IMG/VR virus record: IMGVR_UViG_3300010392_000636
Location: 1-21,984 of that record
DNA length: 21,984 nt
DNA from: a virus
Direction: 5' to 3' (one strand)
Part shown: piece by piece, positions 9,465-17,700 of the stretch
Layout of the letters: every line of letters starts with the position of its first letter
How positions within the stretch are numbered: position 1 is the first letter of the stretch
Notes under the pieces: model-generated
Databases searched by the model: none
Told to the model about the DNA's origin: nothing
Seen by the model: the letters and a program-made list of their open reading frames with translations, nothing else
Program-made: the position numbers and the translations under genes

Positions 9465-9875
9465 TTATATTGATTTTATCATTTCCTGTGTGTAGTTATC
9501 TCCGGATACGTATCCCATTTTTTCGTAAGTTTTAATCAATCCATTATGTTTTAATAAAGCATAAATAAATTTACTCCCAGAAGACTCACAAGTTTTAGTT
9601 AAACTTTCTATTAAAATATCCAAAGCTCCCTGGCGTTTTTCTTTTTCTTTGTATTCCTTATTAGAAATAATCCAGTCTACCCAAGCTACTTTTGAATTTG
9701 TCATATATATAAAACCTGCGCAAACAGGTGTTTCTCCGTCTAAAACTATTAGTCCTCCTTCTCCATTTTCAGGTAAGAAATCTTTTAATGGAGCTTCCCA
9801 CTCCCAATCTCTCCACCATTTGACTAAATAATCGTCATAATCAGAAGCTTTTAACTTTCTTATATTAAATTCCAT
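9465..9875 (-). CDS. GNAT-family acetyltransferase-like protein (T7 gp13 position)
   Basis: A 136-aa protein, about the length of a minimal GNAT domain. GNAT-like features are an N-terminal strand and helix (FNIRKLKASDYDDYL), a central strand pair ending in AGFIYMTNSKVAWVDWIISN (residues 53-72), a Lys/Arg-rich loop before a helix (about 76-92) where the acetyl-CoA pyrophosphate would bind, and a C-terminal N-GLIKTYEKMGY motif (111-122). The loop lacks the classical Q/R-x-x-G-x-G/A, so catalytic activity is uncertain. Similar proteins are common among marine phage structural genes. T7 gp13, an assembly protein at the same place in its gene order, belongs as I recall to the same fold superfamily, so a structural rather than enzymatic role is possible. 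A TATCTTTG box lies 22 bases upstream. Confidence 0.85.
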   Translation of the reverse strand: MEFNIRKLKASDYDDYLVKWWRDWEWEAPLKDFLPENGEGGLIVLDGETPVCAGFIYMTNSKVAWVDWIISNKEYKEKEKRQGALDILIESLTKTCESSGSKFIYALLKHNGLIKTYEKMGYVSGDNYTQEMIKSI

Positions 9876-9897
9876 ACTATTAAATTAGATTCAATAG

Positions 9898-9905
9898 CAA
9901 AGATA
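9898..9905 (-). promoter_or_regulatory. Candidate Bacteroidota -7 box (TATCTTTG) before the GNAT gene
   Basis: The minus strand reads TATCTTTG, matching TAnnTTTG, 22 bases before the GNAT start. It lies in a 37-base gap between genes. I see no clear TTTG -33 element about 20 bases further upstream, which would fall inside the previous gene. It could give the ejection-protein genes their own transcript. Confidence 0.45.
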
Positions 9906-9912
9906 CTAATTT

Positions 9913-11304
9913 TTAAGGATAACTTTTCATAACCTGAGACTCTACGGCAAATAATTCGGTAGCTGTAGTGTCTGTATTTTCGATAGTAAACAAACAATAA
10001 TGTCCTAATATTCCGTGAGACTCTGCTAATGTGTTTTTGTAAGCTAATATAAAAGCATTCTCGGTGGTTGGAGCTGTCGATCCTTCTATAGTGGCATCAA
10101 CTGTAATTCTACCTGGAACTATTCCTGCTATTTGACCAGCTAAAGCGGGAGTATTGGTATTGTCATTGTTGTAATACAAGTAATCTCCAACGCTAATTAT
10201 AGAATCTATAGCTACTGTTAAGTTAAAAAACCTCTGAGTATCCGGCCCACTAAAACTAGTTATCCTTCCTATTCCGTTTACAGATCTTAAATTAAAAGTA
10301 TCTAATATTGCAGGAACTTGAGTTGTGTTTTTTACAGAAGCAAACCAAGCCCCCTCCTTCTTTTCAAACCAATTTGAGCTAATGAAGCTATTGTTCTGAA
10401 TGTTAGTGGATAATGCTGCACTCCAAGAGCTATTTGATTGTAAGGTTAATGTTTTAAATAGTTTATTAGTTAATGGCTCTTTATTAATAACGCTAGTCAT
10501 TCTAGAGTTATATTGAGCTCCGTAATAATTATTATGCACCTCATTTGTGTTATGTCTATATAAATTACCTCCAGAAAAACTGTAGAAATAATTATTCATT
10601 CCGATCATATAGTCAGGACTAAAAGAAAAAAACGAAGGCCACCCTTTAACCCCTTCGCTATAAGACAAAGTATATTGCTGACCTAAAGGCACTATCGGAG
10701 CTGGCACAGGATTCGTAGGAACAGGAGTCGGAGCTGGTGTCGCTGTAGGAAGTGGAGTTACGGTTGCGGTAGGTATGGGTGTTGCTGTTGGTAAAGGCGT
10801 CGGACTTGGTGTCGGCGTTGGCGGTATTGTTGGCGATCCACCTGGAGTAATTGGATTAGTTCCTGACAGTACGCCAGAAACGGCAATAGTACCTGACCCT
10901 GTGACGTTAGAGCCACCACTTGATAGTAATGGGAACAAATAAATAGTGTAATTTCCAGCCGGCAAACTGTTATAACTTCCTAACGCTCCGGTAATTATCC
11001 CTGTAGTGCTTACTGGTGTGTTCCCTGAAGACGCGGTAGCGTCTGACGTACTTCTATAAAAATTAATAACCTCTTCCCCTGCTGCATTTATAACAACCCC
11101 TCTTGCAGTCACATCTCCACTTCCATTATCCCATCGTGCGGATATAAAAGGAGTGTCTCCGTAAGTAGGAGATGCAGCTAAAGGTAGTGAAAGAAAAAAC
11201 TCCTTAACAGCTACCACGCTATAAGTAACATTTCCTCTGCCTATATATTCAAATCCAGTGTTGGGATTAAATGAAGTTGTAGTAAGTTCGGTATAAAAAT
11301 TCAT
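9913..11304 (-). CDS. Tail protein with Pro/Thr linker and conserved C-terminal virion domain
   Basis: A 463-aa protein in three parts. Residues 1-148 are a beta-rich head with a segment (PAGNYTIYLFPLL) typical of Ig-like or adhesion folds. Residues about 151-205 are a linker of almost only Pro, Thr, Ala, Val and Ser. Residues 206-463 begin with YTLSYSEGVKGWPSFFSF, followed by MNNYFYSFSGG, LYRHN and NYYGAQYNS, then a region ending in KLFKTLTLQSNSSW. That pattern recurs, from memory, in large tail proteins of flavobacterial, marine and crAss-like phages. No signal peptide or membrane segment is seen. It lies 70 bases after the HtrL-type glycosyltransferase. A distal tail or receptor-binding part is likely. 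The Pro/Thr linker makes it a candidate substrate of the neighbouring transferases, which is inferred. Confidence 0.88.
   Translation of the reverse strand: MNFYTELTTTSFNPNTGFEYIGRGNVTYSVVAVKEFFLSLPLAASPTYGDTPFISARWDNGSGDVTARGVVINAAGEEVINFYRSTSDATASSGNTPVSTTGIITGALGSYNSLPAGNYTIYLFPLLSSGGSNVTGSGTIAVSGVLSGTNPITPGGSPTIPPTPTPSPTPLPTATPIPTATVTPLPTATPAPTPVPTNPVPAPIVPLGQQYTLSYSEGVKGWPSFFSFSPDYMIGMNNYFYSFSGGNLYRHNTNEVHNNYYGAQYNSRMTSVINKEPLTNKLFKTLTLQSNSSWSAALSTNIQNNSFISSNWFEKKEGAWFASVKNTTQVPAILDTFNLRSVNGIGRITSFSGPDTQRFFNLTVAIDSIISVGDYLYYNNDNTNTPALAGQIAGIVPGRITVDATIEGSTAPTTENAFILAYKNTLAESHGILGHYCLFTIENTDTTATELFAVESQVMKSYP
10690..10854 (-). repeat. Pro/Thr low-complexity linker (degenerate ACNCCN repeat) in the 463-aa gene
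   Basis: Encodes residues 151-205, with units such as PTPTPSPTPLPTATPIP. The DNA is a degenerate run of CCN-ACN codons, richer in G/C than its surroundings. It shares short words (TTCCTACAGC, CGACTCCTGT) with the linker at 14463-14552. Confidence 0.85.
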
Positions 11305-11322
11305 AGGTAAATATTCTAGCTA

Positions 11323-11330
11323 CAAAATTA
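11323..11330 (-). promoter_or_regulatory. Candidate Bacteroidota -7 box (TAATTTTG) before the 463-aa gene
   Basis: The minus strand reads TAATTTTG, matching TAnnTTTG, 18 bases before the start of the 463-aa tail gene. It lies in the 70-base gap at 11305-11374, the longest in the window. No TTTG is seen at the expected -33 distance. The rest of the gap is AT-rich with no convincing hairpin. Confidence 0.4.
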
Positions 11331-11374
11331 CGATTTTATTATTAATGTATTCAGATTCTTGTAAAGTCAAAGCT

Positions 11375-12130
11375 TTATGATAAAATATCAAAATACTCTC
11401 TCCAATCAGATTTTATAAGCTCTATTTTATCTTTATTATCATTCCACATAAGATCAAATATCTTCTCATCAGACCCAATATATCCTTTCATAATACAAGC
11501 CTCTACCTTATAAGCAAAAGCATCACACATCCATTTAAGGTCTTTCTTAGGTATAGAGAAACAACCTCCCTGTATATTCCTAAATTGACTAAGAGAATGG
11601 TCTTCGTCGTTTTTATAAATATGCACTGGTGTGTTATGACTAAAAAACATAGGTTTATCACTGAGCTTGGCTGGGTTTGGCCACTTTACATTGTATTCAC
11701 TAGCGTCTTTATCTCTAAAACAACCCGCATCTACCCACACATAATGAGTCCCATCAGTTATAGTTGAGGCGTCTAACATCCACCTTAACTTGTTAAACAT
11801 GAGTATATTGTACCATACTTCGCACATCTCAGGAACTTGAGGAAATACCACTTTGTTTTTAAATTCAACTGAATTCATCAATATATTTAATTCGTAAAAA
11901 TGTTTTAAAGTAGAATACAATACAGGTTTGCGTAGTTCAATTATATCTATATTACTAGGCCTTAAAGCTTCAATCTCATCTTTTAATTTTTCAGTATAAC
12001 AAACAATTTTATTCTTAACCTGAAGAAGATTGTTCATCCAATACAAATAAGTATCTATGGATAGATTATATTCTTTCCATTTATCCCTTTCAATATCATA
12101 CAACGCGGTAACTATAATAGGCTTGTTCAT
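11375..12130 (-). CDS. HtrL/YibB (WlaTC)-type glycosyltransferase
   Basis: A 251-aa cytoplasmic-type protein with no membrane segment. Its N-terminus, IIVTALYDIERDKW (residues 5-18), and YVWVDAG (130-136) fit the HtrL/YibB family, whose members include Campylobacter WlaTC, linked to lipooligosaccharide. The Asp of VDAG is probably the metal/nucleotide-sugar site, as in DxD transferases. A second conserved patch, NIQGGCFSIPKKDL, lies in the C-terminal third, and the end (GYIGSDEKIFDLMW) resembles acceptor-side sequence of GT-A enzymes. The sugar and acceptor cannot be read from the sequence. It starts 2 bases after the GT60 stop, so the two are coupled and probably work together, perhaps adding sugars in sequence. 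Possible targets are phage tail proteins, which I prefer from context, or host surface sugars. Confidence 0.8.
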   Translation of the reverse strand: MNKPIIVTALYDIERDKWKEYNLSIDTYLYWMNNLLQVKNKIVCYTEKLKDEIEALRPSNIDIIELRKPVLYSTLKHFYELNILMNSVEFKNKVVFPQVPEMCEVWYNILMFNKLRWMLDASTITDGTHYVWVDAGCFRDKDASEYNVKWPNPAKLSDKPMFFSHNTPVHIYKNDEDHSLSQFRNIQGGCFSIPKKDLKWMCDAFAYKVEACIMKGYIGSDEKIFDLMWNDNKDKIELIKSDWREYFDILS

Positions 12131-12132
12131 AA

Positions 12133-13362
12133 TTATATTTCAAACACCCTTTTGTTTATCCACCCTTTAGACGTGCTGTAAGGCCATAACACCCACTGAT
12201 GGGGGTCAGGTCCATTATACTCTCTTCGTACAGTAGAACTCTCCTGTGTGCCTACAAACAGATTGTTTATCTCTACCTTGCTTAAATCCTCTCGATTTAA
12301 AGGCTCTCCGTTTTTATCTTCAAAAATTAAAGCAGCAAACTCATAATCATCTTCTGGAAAAAAATCTTTACGTAAAGTTAACTGATGTTTTGATTTTAAA
12401 AAATAAGGCTCATTTAATCCCTTAGAAGGAAGTGTGTTTTTTGAACAGCTGTTAGTTATAGCCCTGTCCTTAAAGCGTATGCCACTGTATTTTTCATAAT
12501 CCATAATAGTTCTATGACTACCAATATCATAACCTTTAAATGCGTTTTTATTACAAGGAGAGCAAACCTCACCGTCAACCCCTAAAAGTCGCCTAGTTCT
12601 AGAATGAGCAATTTCATTTTTTGAATGCCAATCCTTGTCATCATCCCACTGCTTCACTCTACCCACCCTAGTATACTCGTGCCAATTAATTAATTTATGA
12701 GGGTGAAACAAATCATACCCCCAAGTGTAAGCCCTTACCGCTATTGTTATCTCTTCTCCGTGGAAATAAAACATAGGATCGTGCTGAACTTCTTTACAGA
12801 AATCTCCAACAGTAAAAGCAAAATGAGCAGAATAGAACCTAGCCGGAATAGGGGATGTAACAGTTTCGTCTAAATAATATGGTAGAAAAAATACAACTCC
12901 TTCTGGAGTAAATCTATCAAACTTCATTCCACAAGGCTTATCACCTCTTTCAACTGGATCTTTTTCTGGAAAATAAGAAGGCATATACCCCGTAAGCAGA
13001 GGTTTATTATAACCTTCATCTTGAAGAGACTTCAGCATATCTATGCATATAGTGTCCCAGCCTTTTACAAATCTGTGATGAGAGTCTATTTGAAGTGTGT
13101 ATTTTTCTCCGTTATAATGTTGTTGTATTTGATTTCTAGCCCAGCAAGCGCCCAAAGAATCGCCGTAAGGAATATCTATAATTATAAACCTATCATCATT
13201 AGCATATTTTAGAAGCGTGTCCCATTCATCTTCATTACTATGTTGATGTGCAATACATATTTTTAGACCACTTGAATTGTCTGCGTTCTCCAGCATATTA
13301 TCAATCGTGGGAATAAGTTCCGGATCTCGATAACTAGCAATCTGTATAAAGATTGTTTCCAT
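12133..13362 (-). CDS. GT60-type (GlcNAc-transferase family) glycosyltransferase
   Basis: A 409-aa protein. Residues 1-235 match the GlcNAc family (CAZy GT60), whose eukaryotic members add GlcNAc to hydroxyproline of Skp1. Visible signatures are IFIQIASYRDPELIPTI (4-20), a conserved S-x-GACWAR-x-Q (69-79), LQIDSHHRF (90-98) with DSH as the DxD-like metal site, GWD (101-103), and HGEE (201-204) near WGYD. The C-terminal 130 residues form a separate domain of unknown role, beginning near YSGIRFKDR and ending in a Trp-rich segment. A paired CSPC lies at 267-270. No signal peptide or membrane helix is present, so it would act in the infected cell's cytoplasm. Its position between two Pro/Thr-linker tail genes suggests virion protein glycosylation. 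That acceptor is inferred; host or phage glycans are alternatives. Confidence 0.88.
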   Translation of the reverse strand: METIFIQIASYRDPELIPTIDNMLENADNSSGLKICIAHQHSNEDEWDTLLKYANDDRFIIIDIPYGDSLGACWARNQIQQHYNGEKYTLQIDSHHRFVKGWDTICIDMLKSLQDEGYNKPLLTGYMPSYFPEKDPVERGDKPCGMKFDRFTPEGVVFFLPYYLDETVTSPIPARFYSAHFAFTVGDFCKEVQHDPMFYFHGEEITIAVRAYTWGYDLFHPHKLINWHEYTRVGRVKQWDDDKDWHSKNEIAHSRTRRLLGVDGEVCSPCNKNAFKGYDIGSHRTIMDYEKYSGIRFKDRAITNSCSKNTLPSKGLNEPYFLKSKHQLTLRKDFFPEDDYEFAALIFEDKNGEPLNREDLSKVEINNLFVGTQESSTVRREYNGPDPHQWVLWPYSTSKGWINKRVFEI

Positions 13363-13384
13363 TATATTAAATTTAATTATAAAA

Positions 13385-13392
13385 CAAAATTA
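13385..13392 (-). promoter_or_regulatory. Candidate Bacteroidota -7 box (TAATTTTG) before the GT60 gene
   Basis: The minus strand reads TAATTTTG, 22 bases before the GT60 start, in the 53-base gap at 13363-13415. A 12-base AT palindrome (ATTAAATTTAAT, 13366-13377) lies between box and start; in such AT-rich DNA it may be chance. No clear -33 TTTG is present. Confidence 0.4.
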
Positions 13393-13415
13393 CTAATTAT
13401 ATTGTAAATTAAAAA

Positions 13416-14726
13416 TTATAAAACCTGAATACTTATCTGACACGTGTCTAATACTACCCCGGCATTATTACCCTCTTTTAACTGCATCTGTACAAGACCT
13501 GTTGCATTTGGATTACCGTCAAAATAAATATTAACCGGCCCTCCGCCTGGACCGCCTGTATTTGAATCTACAGTAAAAGAAAGATAAGCGTTGCCTCCAC
13601 TAGCGAAGTTAATGTAATAGTTTGTATTACAGTTTACGGTAGCAAATAAAGTTGTCGCAGAACCTCTAGCCACGCCTAAAACATTAGGGAAAAATGTACA
13701 GTTAGGAGTTACCGGAGGCTCAGTTGCTGTAGCATTAGCGCTACATGGTATTAAAGCGCCATTATTATTAATAGGAGTGTCGATACCACTTCTGTCAACA
13801 GACGTCGCTGTAATTCTAATGTTAGCACTATACGCTTGAGGTTGAGATCCAGACTGATAAGTAGAAGGAGTAATAGCCCCTTCAATATTCCCATTAACAA
13901 TACTTGCGCTAACCGACTGACCAACAGTCCCGTCTTCTACGGTAAATGTTGCATCACTACAAACAAAAGCAACAGGATCTGGAGGTAAAGCAGGGCATCC
14001 CGTTAAGCATATACCATTTTCTTGAACACAAGCCACGCCCGACAACTCTGTCCAAGTAGCTCCCACAGAACTAACACTCGCCTCAACAGTGTAAAACACC
14101 CCTGTAGCTGAAGATTGTTGCACCCTAGTGTCTATACCAAACTCAACTTCTGTAGTAAAGAAAAATTCAGTCTCATTAGTTAAACAAGCCCTAAGTTGAT
14201 AAGTAAATGTAGTCGAAATAGCTGGACATCCAAATAAACCTGTTAAAGCCTCTAGGCTAGACGGAAGTATCAAGCTCTGATTAACTGAAGGCAAGGCTGG
14301 AAATGTATTGTTATACGTATAAAACTTAGACGGAGTAGCACTACTATCAACATACCTTTGAGTATTACCAGGTTCGTCCGCAGGCAAAGAAGCAATATAT
14401 CCGGAATCTGGAGTTACTCCTGCACTATCAACACAACCAACTAACGTGTAGTAAACAACAGATGGCCCTGGTGTCGGAGTTGGGACAGGAGTCGATGTAG
14501 GCGTCGGTGGAATAGGTGTGGCTGTAGGAACTGCCGTTGGTGTAGGCGTTGCCGCGCAGTTAGGGCATAAAACAGCTGTAAGTAATCTACATCCTAGCAA
14601 TTGACGAGATATAATTCCATCAGAATAATACCCATCTCCTGCACAAATAGTTAAATTTGCATCTGTAAAAATTGAAGTAGCACTTGCAAAAGTAGCCGTG
14701 TCAAAATAATAAGTTCCTTGTGCCAT
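13416..14726 (-). CDS. Cys-rich modular tail protein with Pro/Thr linker
   Basis: A 436-aa protein. Residues 1-57 form a short module (TFASATSIFTDANLT, DGYYSDGIISRQLLGC) ending in CPNC; I recall such modules at the ends of marine Bacteroidota phage tail proteins. Residues 59-88 are a Pro/Thr linker. Two related modules follow, about 91-168 and 174-245, each with a Y-x-L-x-x-C start, an SSAT-x-x-FYT core and a GCPA end. Residues 255-436 are beta-rich, Gly/Ser/Asn-rich sequence with spaced Cys. Cys is unusually frequent for a phage protein, suggesting disulfides or metal sites. No signal peptide or enzyme motif is seen. It follows the tube protein by 10 bases and precedes the glycosyltransferases. 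A tail fibre or tip protein is likely; the exact role is unknown. Confidence 0.87.
   Translation of the reverse strand: MAQGTYYFDTATFASATSIFTDANLTICAGDGYYSDGIISRQLLGCRLLTAVLCPNCAATPTPTAVPTATPIPPTPTSTPVPTPTPGPSVVYYTLVGCVDSAGVTPDSGYIASLPADEPGNTQRYVDSSATPSKFYTYNNTFPALPSVNQSLILPSSLEALTGLFGCPAISTTFTYQLRACLTNETEFFFTTEVEFGIDTRVQQSSATGVFYTVEASVSSVGATWTELSGVACVQENGICLTGCPALPPDPVAFVCSDATFTVEDGTVGQSVSASIVNGNIEGAITPSTYQSGSQPQAYSANIRITATSVDRSGIDTPINNNGALIPCSANATATEPPVTPNCTFFPNVLGVARGSATTLFATVNCNTNYYINFASGGNAYLSFTVDSNTGGPGGGPVNIYFDGNPNATGLVQMQLKEGNNAGVVLDTCQISIQVL
13992..14456 (-). repeat. Duplicated ~75-residue module in the 436-aa tail protein
   Basis: Residues 91-168 (14223-14456) and 174-245 (13992-14207) share a YTL/YQL-x-x-C opening, a T-Q/R-x-V-x-x-SSAT-x-x-FYT core and a GCPA ending. 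Identity is low outside these points, so the duplication is old or the modules were acquired separately. Confidence 0.5.
14463..14552 (-). repeat. Pro/Thr low-complexity linker in the 436-aa gene
   Basis: Encodes residues 59-88, with units such as PTPTAVPTATPIPPTP. It has the same style as the longer linker at 10690-10854 and shares VPTATPIP/LPTATPIP and short DNA words with it. It separates the N-terminal module from the two Cys modules. Confidence 0.8.
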
Positions 14727-14736
14727 TTATATTAAT

Positions 14737-17700
14737 TTAAGTTGGACAGTTTAATGTTGTACTCCATGAGTTATTACTTAACGGTGAATACACTTCCACT
14801 GTAGCAAATGTTGTTGCTGTAGATTTAGTAAATGTTCCCGTTCCAATACCAACTCCAGAAATAGTCTCGGGAGGTAATCCTCTTCCTGAAAGAGCATTGT
14901 TTAACGCTCCTTGTTGAGTAGCATCCCCTCTATATCCAGTGTTTATAACTTCAACCCCGTCAAATTTAACTATTACTTTAGAAGGAACTTCTGTAATATT
15001 AAAATCTAACAGTACTCCTCCAAGTGTAGCTCCTAAAGTAATATTTGATGTTTGAGGAAAGACAGCACCTCCGCTATAACTATTCGCTACGCCACAAGCT
15101 ATTGTAGGTCCTATAGGCGTCGCTGGGCAGCAAGCATCTATGTAGTTACTATCTTTATTTAATATACCGCTAGTTGAGCTTCTATAATCCCAAATTAAAT
15201 ATAATTTATTTTGAGTTGTAGTTCCAACAGGCATAGTAAAATTAGCAAAATTTTGACCTCCATTTGTTACAATTGGAGTGGCTTCAGAAGATGCGGTTAT
15301 TAACGACAATATATCTGATGAAGTATTATTATATACAATATCTGTTCTTAAATACCTAAACTTATTAGATGTGGTATTAAACACAAAATCATCAGTAGTT
15401 AATTTATTGCTTATTATATTCACTAAAGCTCCTTCACTAGGAACTACTCCTGCTCCAATAGGACCTGATACGGTACTATATTGAGATACAATAGGAATTA
15501 AATCGCTCGCCGCAAAATCAACTTGATTGGAATGTAATGGTGAAGAAAATACACCATCTGTCCAATTATATTGATTATGAATAGTTTGAGTTGCTTCATT
15601 ATTGCTAGTAACACTAATATTATATATTGTTATTATATCCTGAATAGGGCATTCAGTTGTTATTTGTATAGTGTCCGCAACTAAAGAAGTTGTAGAAACC
15701 GCCAAGGTAATTTCTGAAACATCTACTATATTTTTAGGTATAGTAATAGTCCCGCTTACAAATACTAATCCGCTAGTATATTCAACTCCATTGTAGTAAG
15801 CCTTAATAATATAACCATCCGAACCACTGCTTGTAGATTGAGAAACAATATCAAGACCAGATTCAGTCTGAACATCTTCTAATCCGGGAGATACGGGGGT
15901 GTTTATTTCGCTAACAACATCTTCTAGCGCAGCGTTAGGTATAACATAATCAATAACTACTGATCCTATATCTTGACCTACATTCACACAGTATATAGTC
16001 TCTTCTTCTGGATTTACTAAAACATTTTCTGTTACACCACAAGCCAAACAATTACTCATACCTGGGATTGTTTGAGAATTAGTAGCTAAAACATACTCGT
16101 TCATGTAAGGGTCAAAAGCTCCAAGCTTCTGATTAGTAATGGTATTTATAAAGAAATCTCTAAACCAGCCACGCATCCCAAATTCAGAAATAACCTGTAA
16201 TTGTTCTTGCCCAACATCGTTTCCTGTTAATTGTATTACAGCACCTCTTTTTGAATCCGTAAAATATTTATTCGCTCCATAAGAAACAAAACTTTCAGGA
16301 TTAGAGCTTATACCAAACTCTTCAATTCTAGGAACTTGCGATCCTAAAACTTCAGGAACAGACGTCAAGACTCCACCTCCAGAGGCATCTGTAAGTAAAT
16401 TTACACCTGTCATCACGTAAGATATTTTATCCTCTTGAAGCGTTAGTATGTCTTTTTTCCTAGAGTATAATTTATTTATAGGACCAAAAGAATCCTCTAA
16501 ACTTTTAAAATTTAGAAGACCTAAATTAAATTCATTAAGCTTATTTACGTTGCTTTCATCATTAAATATACCGCTATAAGTTAGGTCCGCAAACCTGTGA
16601 GCCTCCTTGTATATTTCTGCAGATGTAGTGCTTACTCTATTTCCAAAATTTAATGGCTTCCCCGTTAAAGAGTCTCTGACTTTATAACTTTCAATTCCAT
16701 TTCCAAATGATATACAATTGTAAAATCCAGTGTCAATAATAGCATCTTGAGGAGTTGTAGTTCCTGCGTTATTAAAATTAATAAGCTGATTAGAAACATT
16801 TCCCGTGTGCTGACCTAAATCGTCAATAGCAAAAGACAAGTCGTTTTCATACCAAACATCAGGTAAAGCTTCAACTGGCTCTGTCTCAAAAGCAATAGTA
16901 GAACCGTCGGTTCTATCTACTATTATCTGAACATCAACAGAAGCCTTGCTTCGACCAAGATTGCCAACACAACCCACTCCTCCAGCAACAATTAAAAACA
17001 ATTGATTAGTCGTGGTGTTTCTAAAAAACTGATAACTAATGTTATTTATATTTGCATTAGGAAAATCAGTCCCATTAGGATTTCTAGCCGCAGTAATAAG
17101 TGTATTATAGTAAGTACTAATGAAGGGACTCCCAGTTTCATCTCCATCATAAGTACCCTGTCCATTATCTATTAGTAAATTAATACTTTCACCTTCCCAA
17201 TAATCTTTAAAGTTATTATAATCAGCCCTAGCTCGAACGTCTAAATTTAATTTATAAGTTCTTCTTCCGCAGCTATTACTTCTACCCCACCTATTAAATA
17301 AAAAATTAAATCTACCGTTTGATCCATTATTTACAGTGTAGTCAATATAATCATAAGGAGCTCCTGAAGTGTTCACTACATTTACTGGGTATGCCACGGC
17401 AGGTCTTCCGTTTACTCTATTTTGTATATTTCCTGGATCAACCAAAACCCCTCCCGCATCATCAGCAGAAGCTATCGAAAAGTTGGTAGTATTTATCTTC
17501 ATGTAAGCTCCAGCAGGAACGTTAATTGTTCCTGCAGGATCACTTCCAGCAGCAGGATTTAAGGGATCTTCTATATTTATAAAGTTAATTCCTTTTGCTT
17601 CTTTCTCTAATACTGTTGCGTATGTGCAACTCCTTAAGTATTCGTTGCTATCTCTTTTTACTATTAACCTATCTCCAGTCTGGACCTTAGCCGCATTCTC

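Noticed and set aside
10690-10854. CRISPR-like or tandem DNA repeat array
   Set aside because: The periodicity comes from Pro/Thr codons within an open frame; there are no constant repeats with unique spacers.
13366-13377. 12-base palindrome ATTAAATTTAAT as an operator
   Set aside because: It is made only of A and T in very AT-rich gap DNA and occurs once, so chance is likely.
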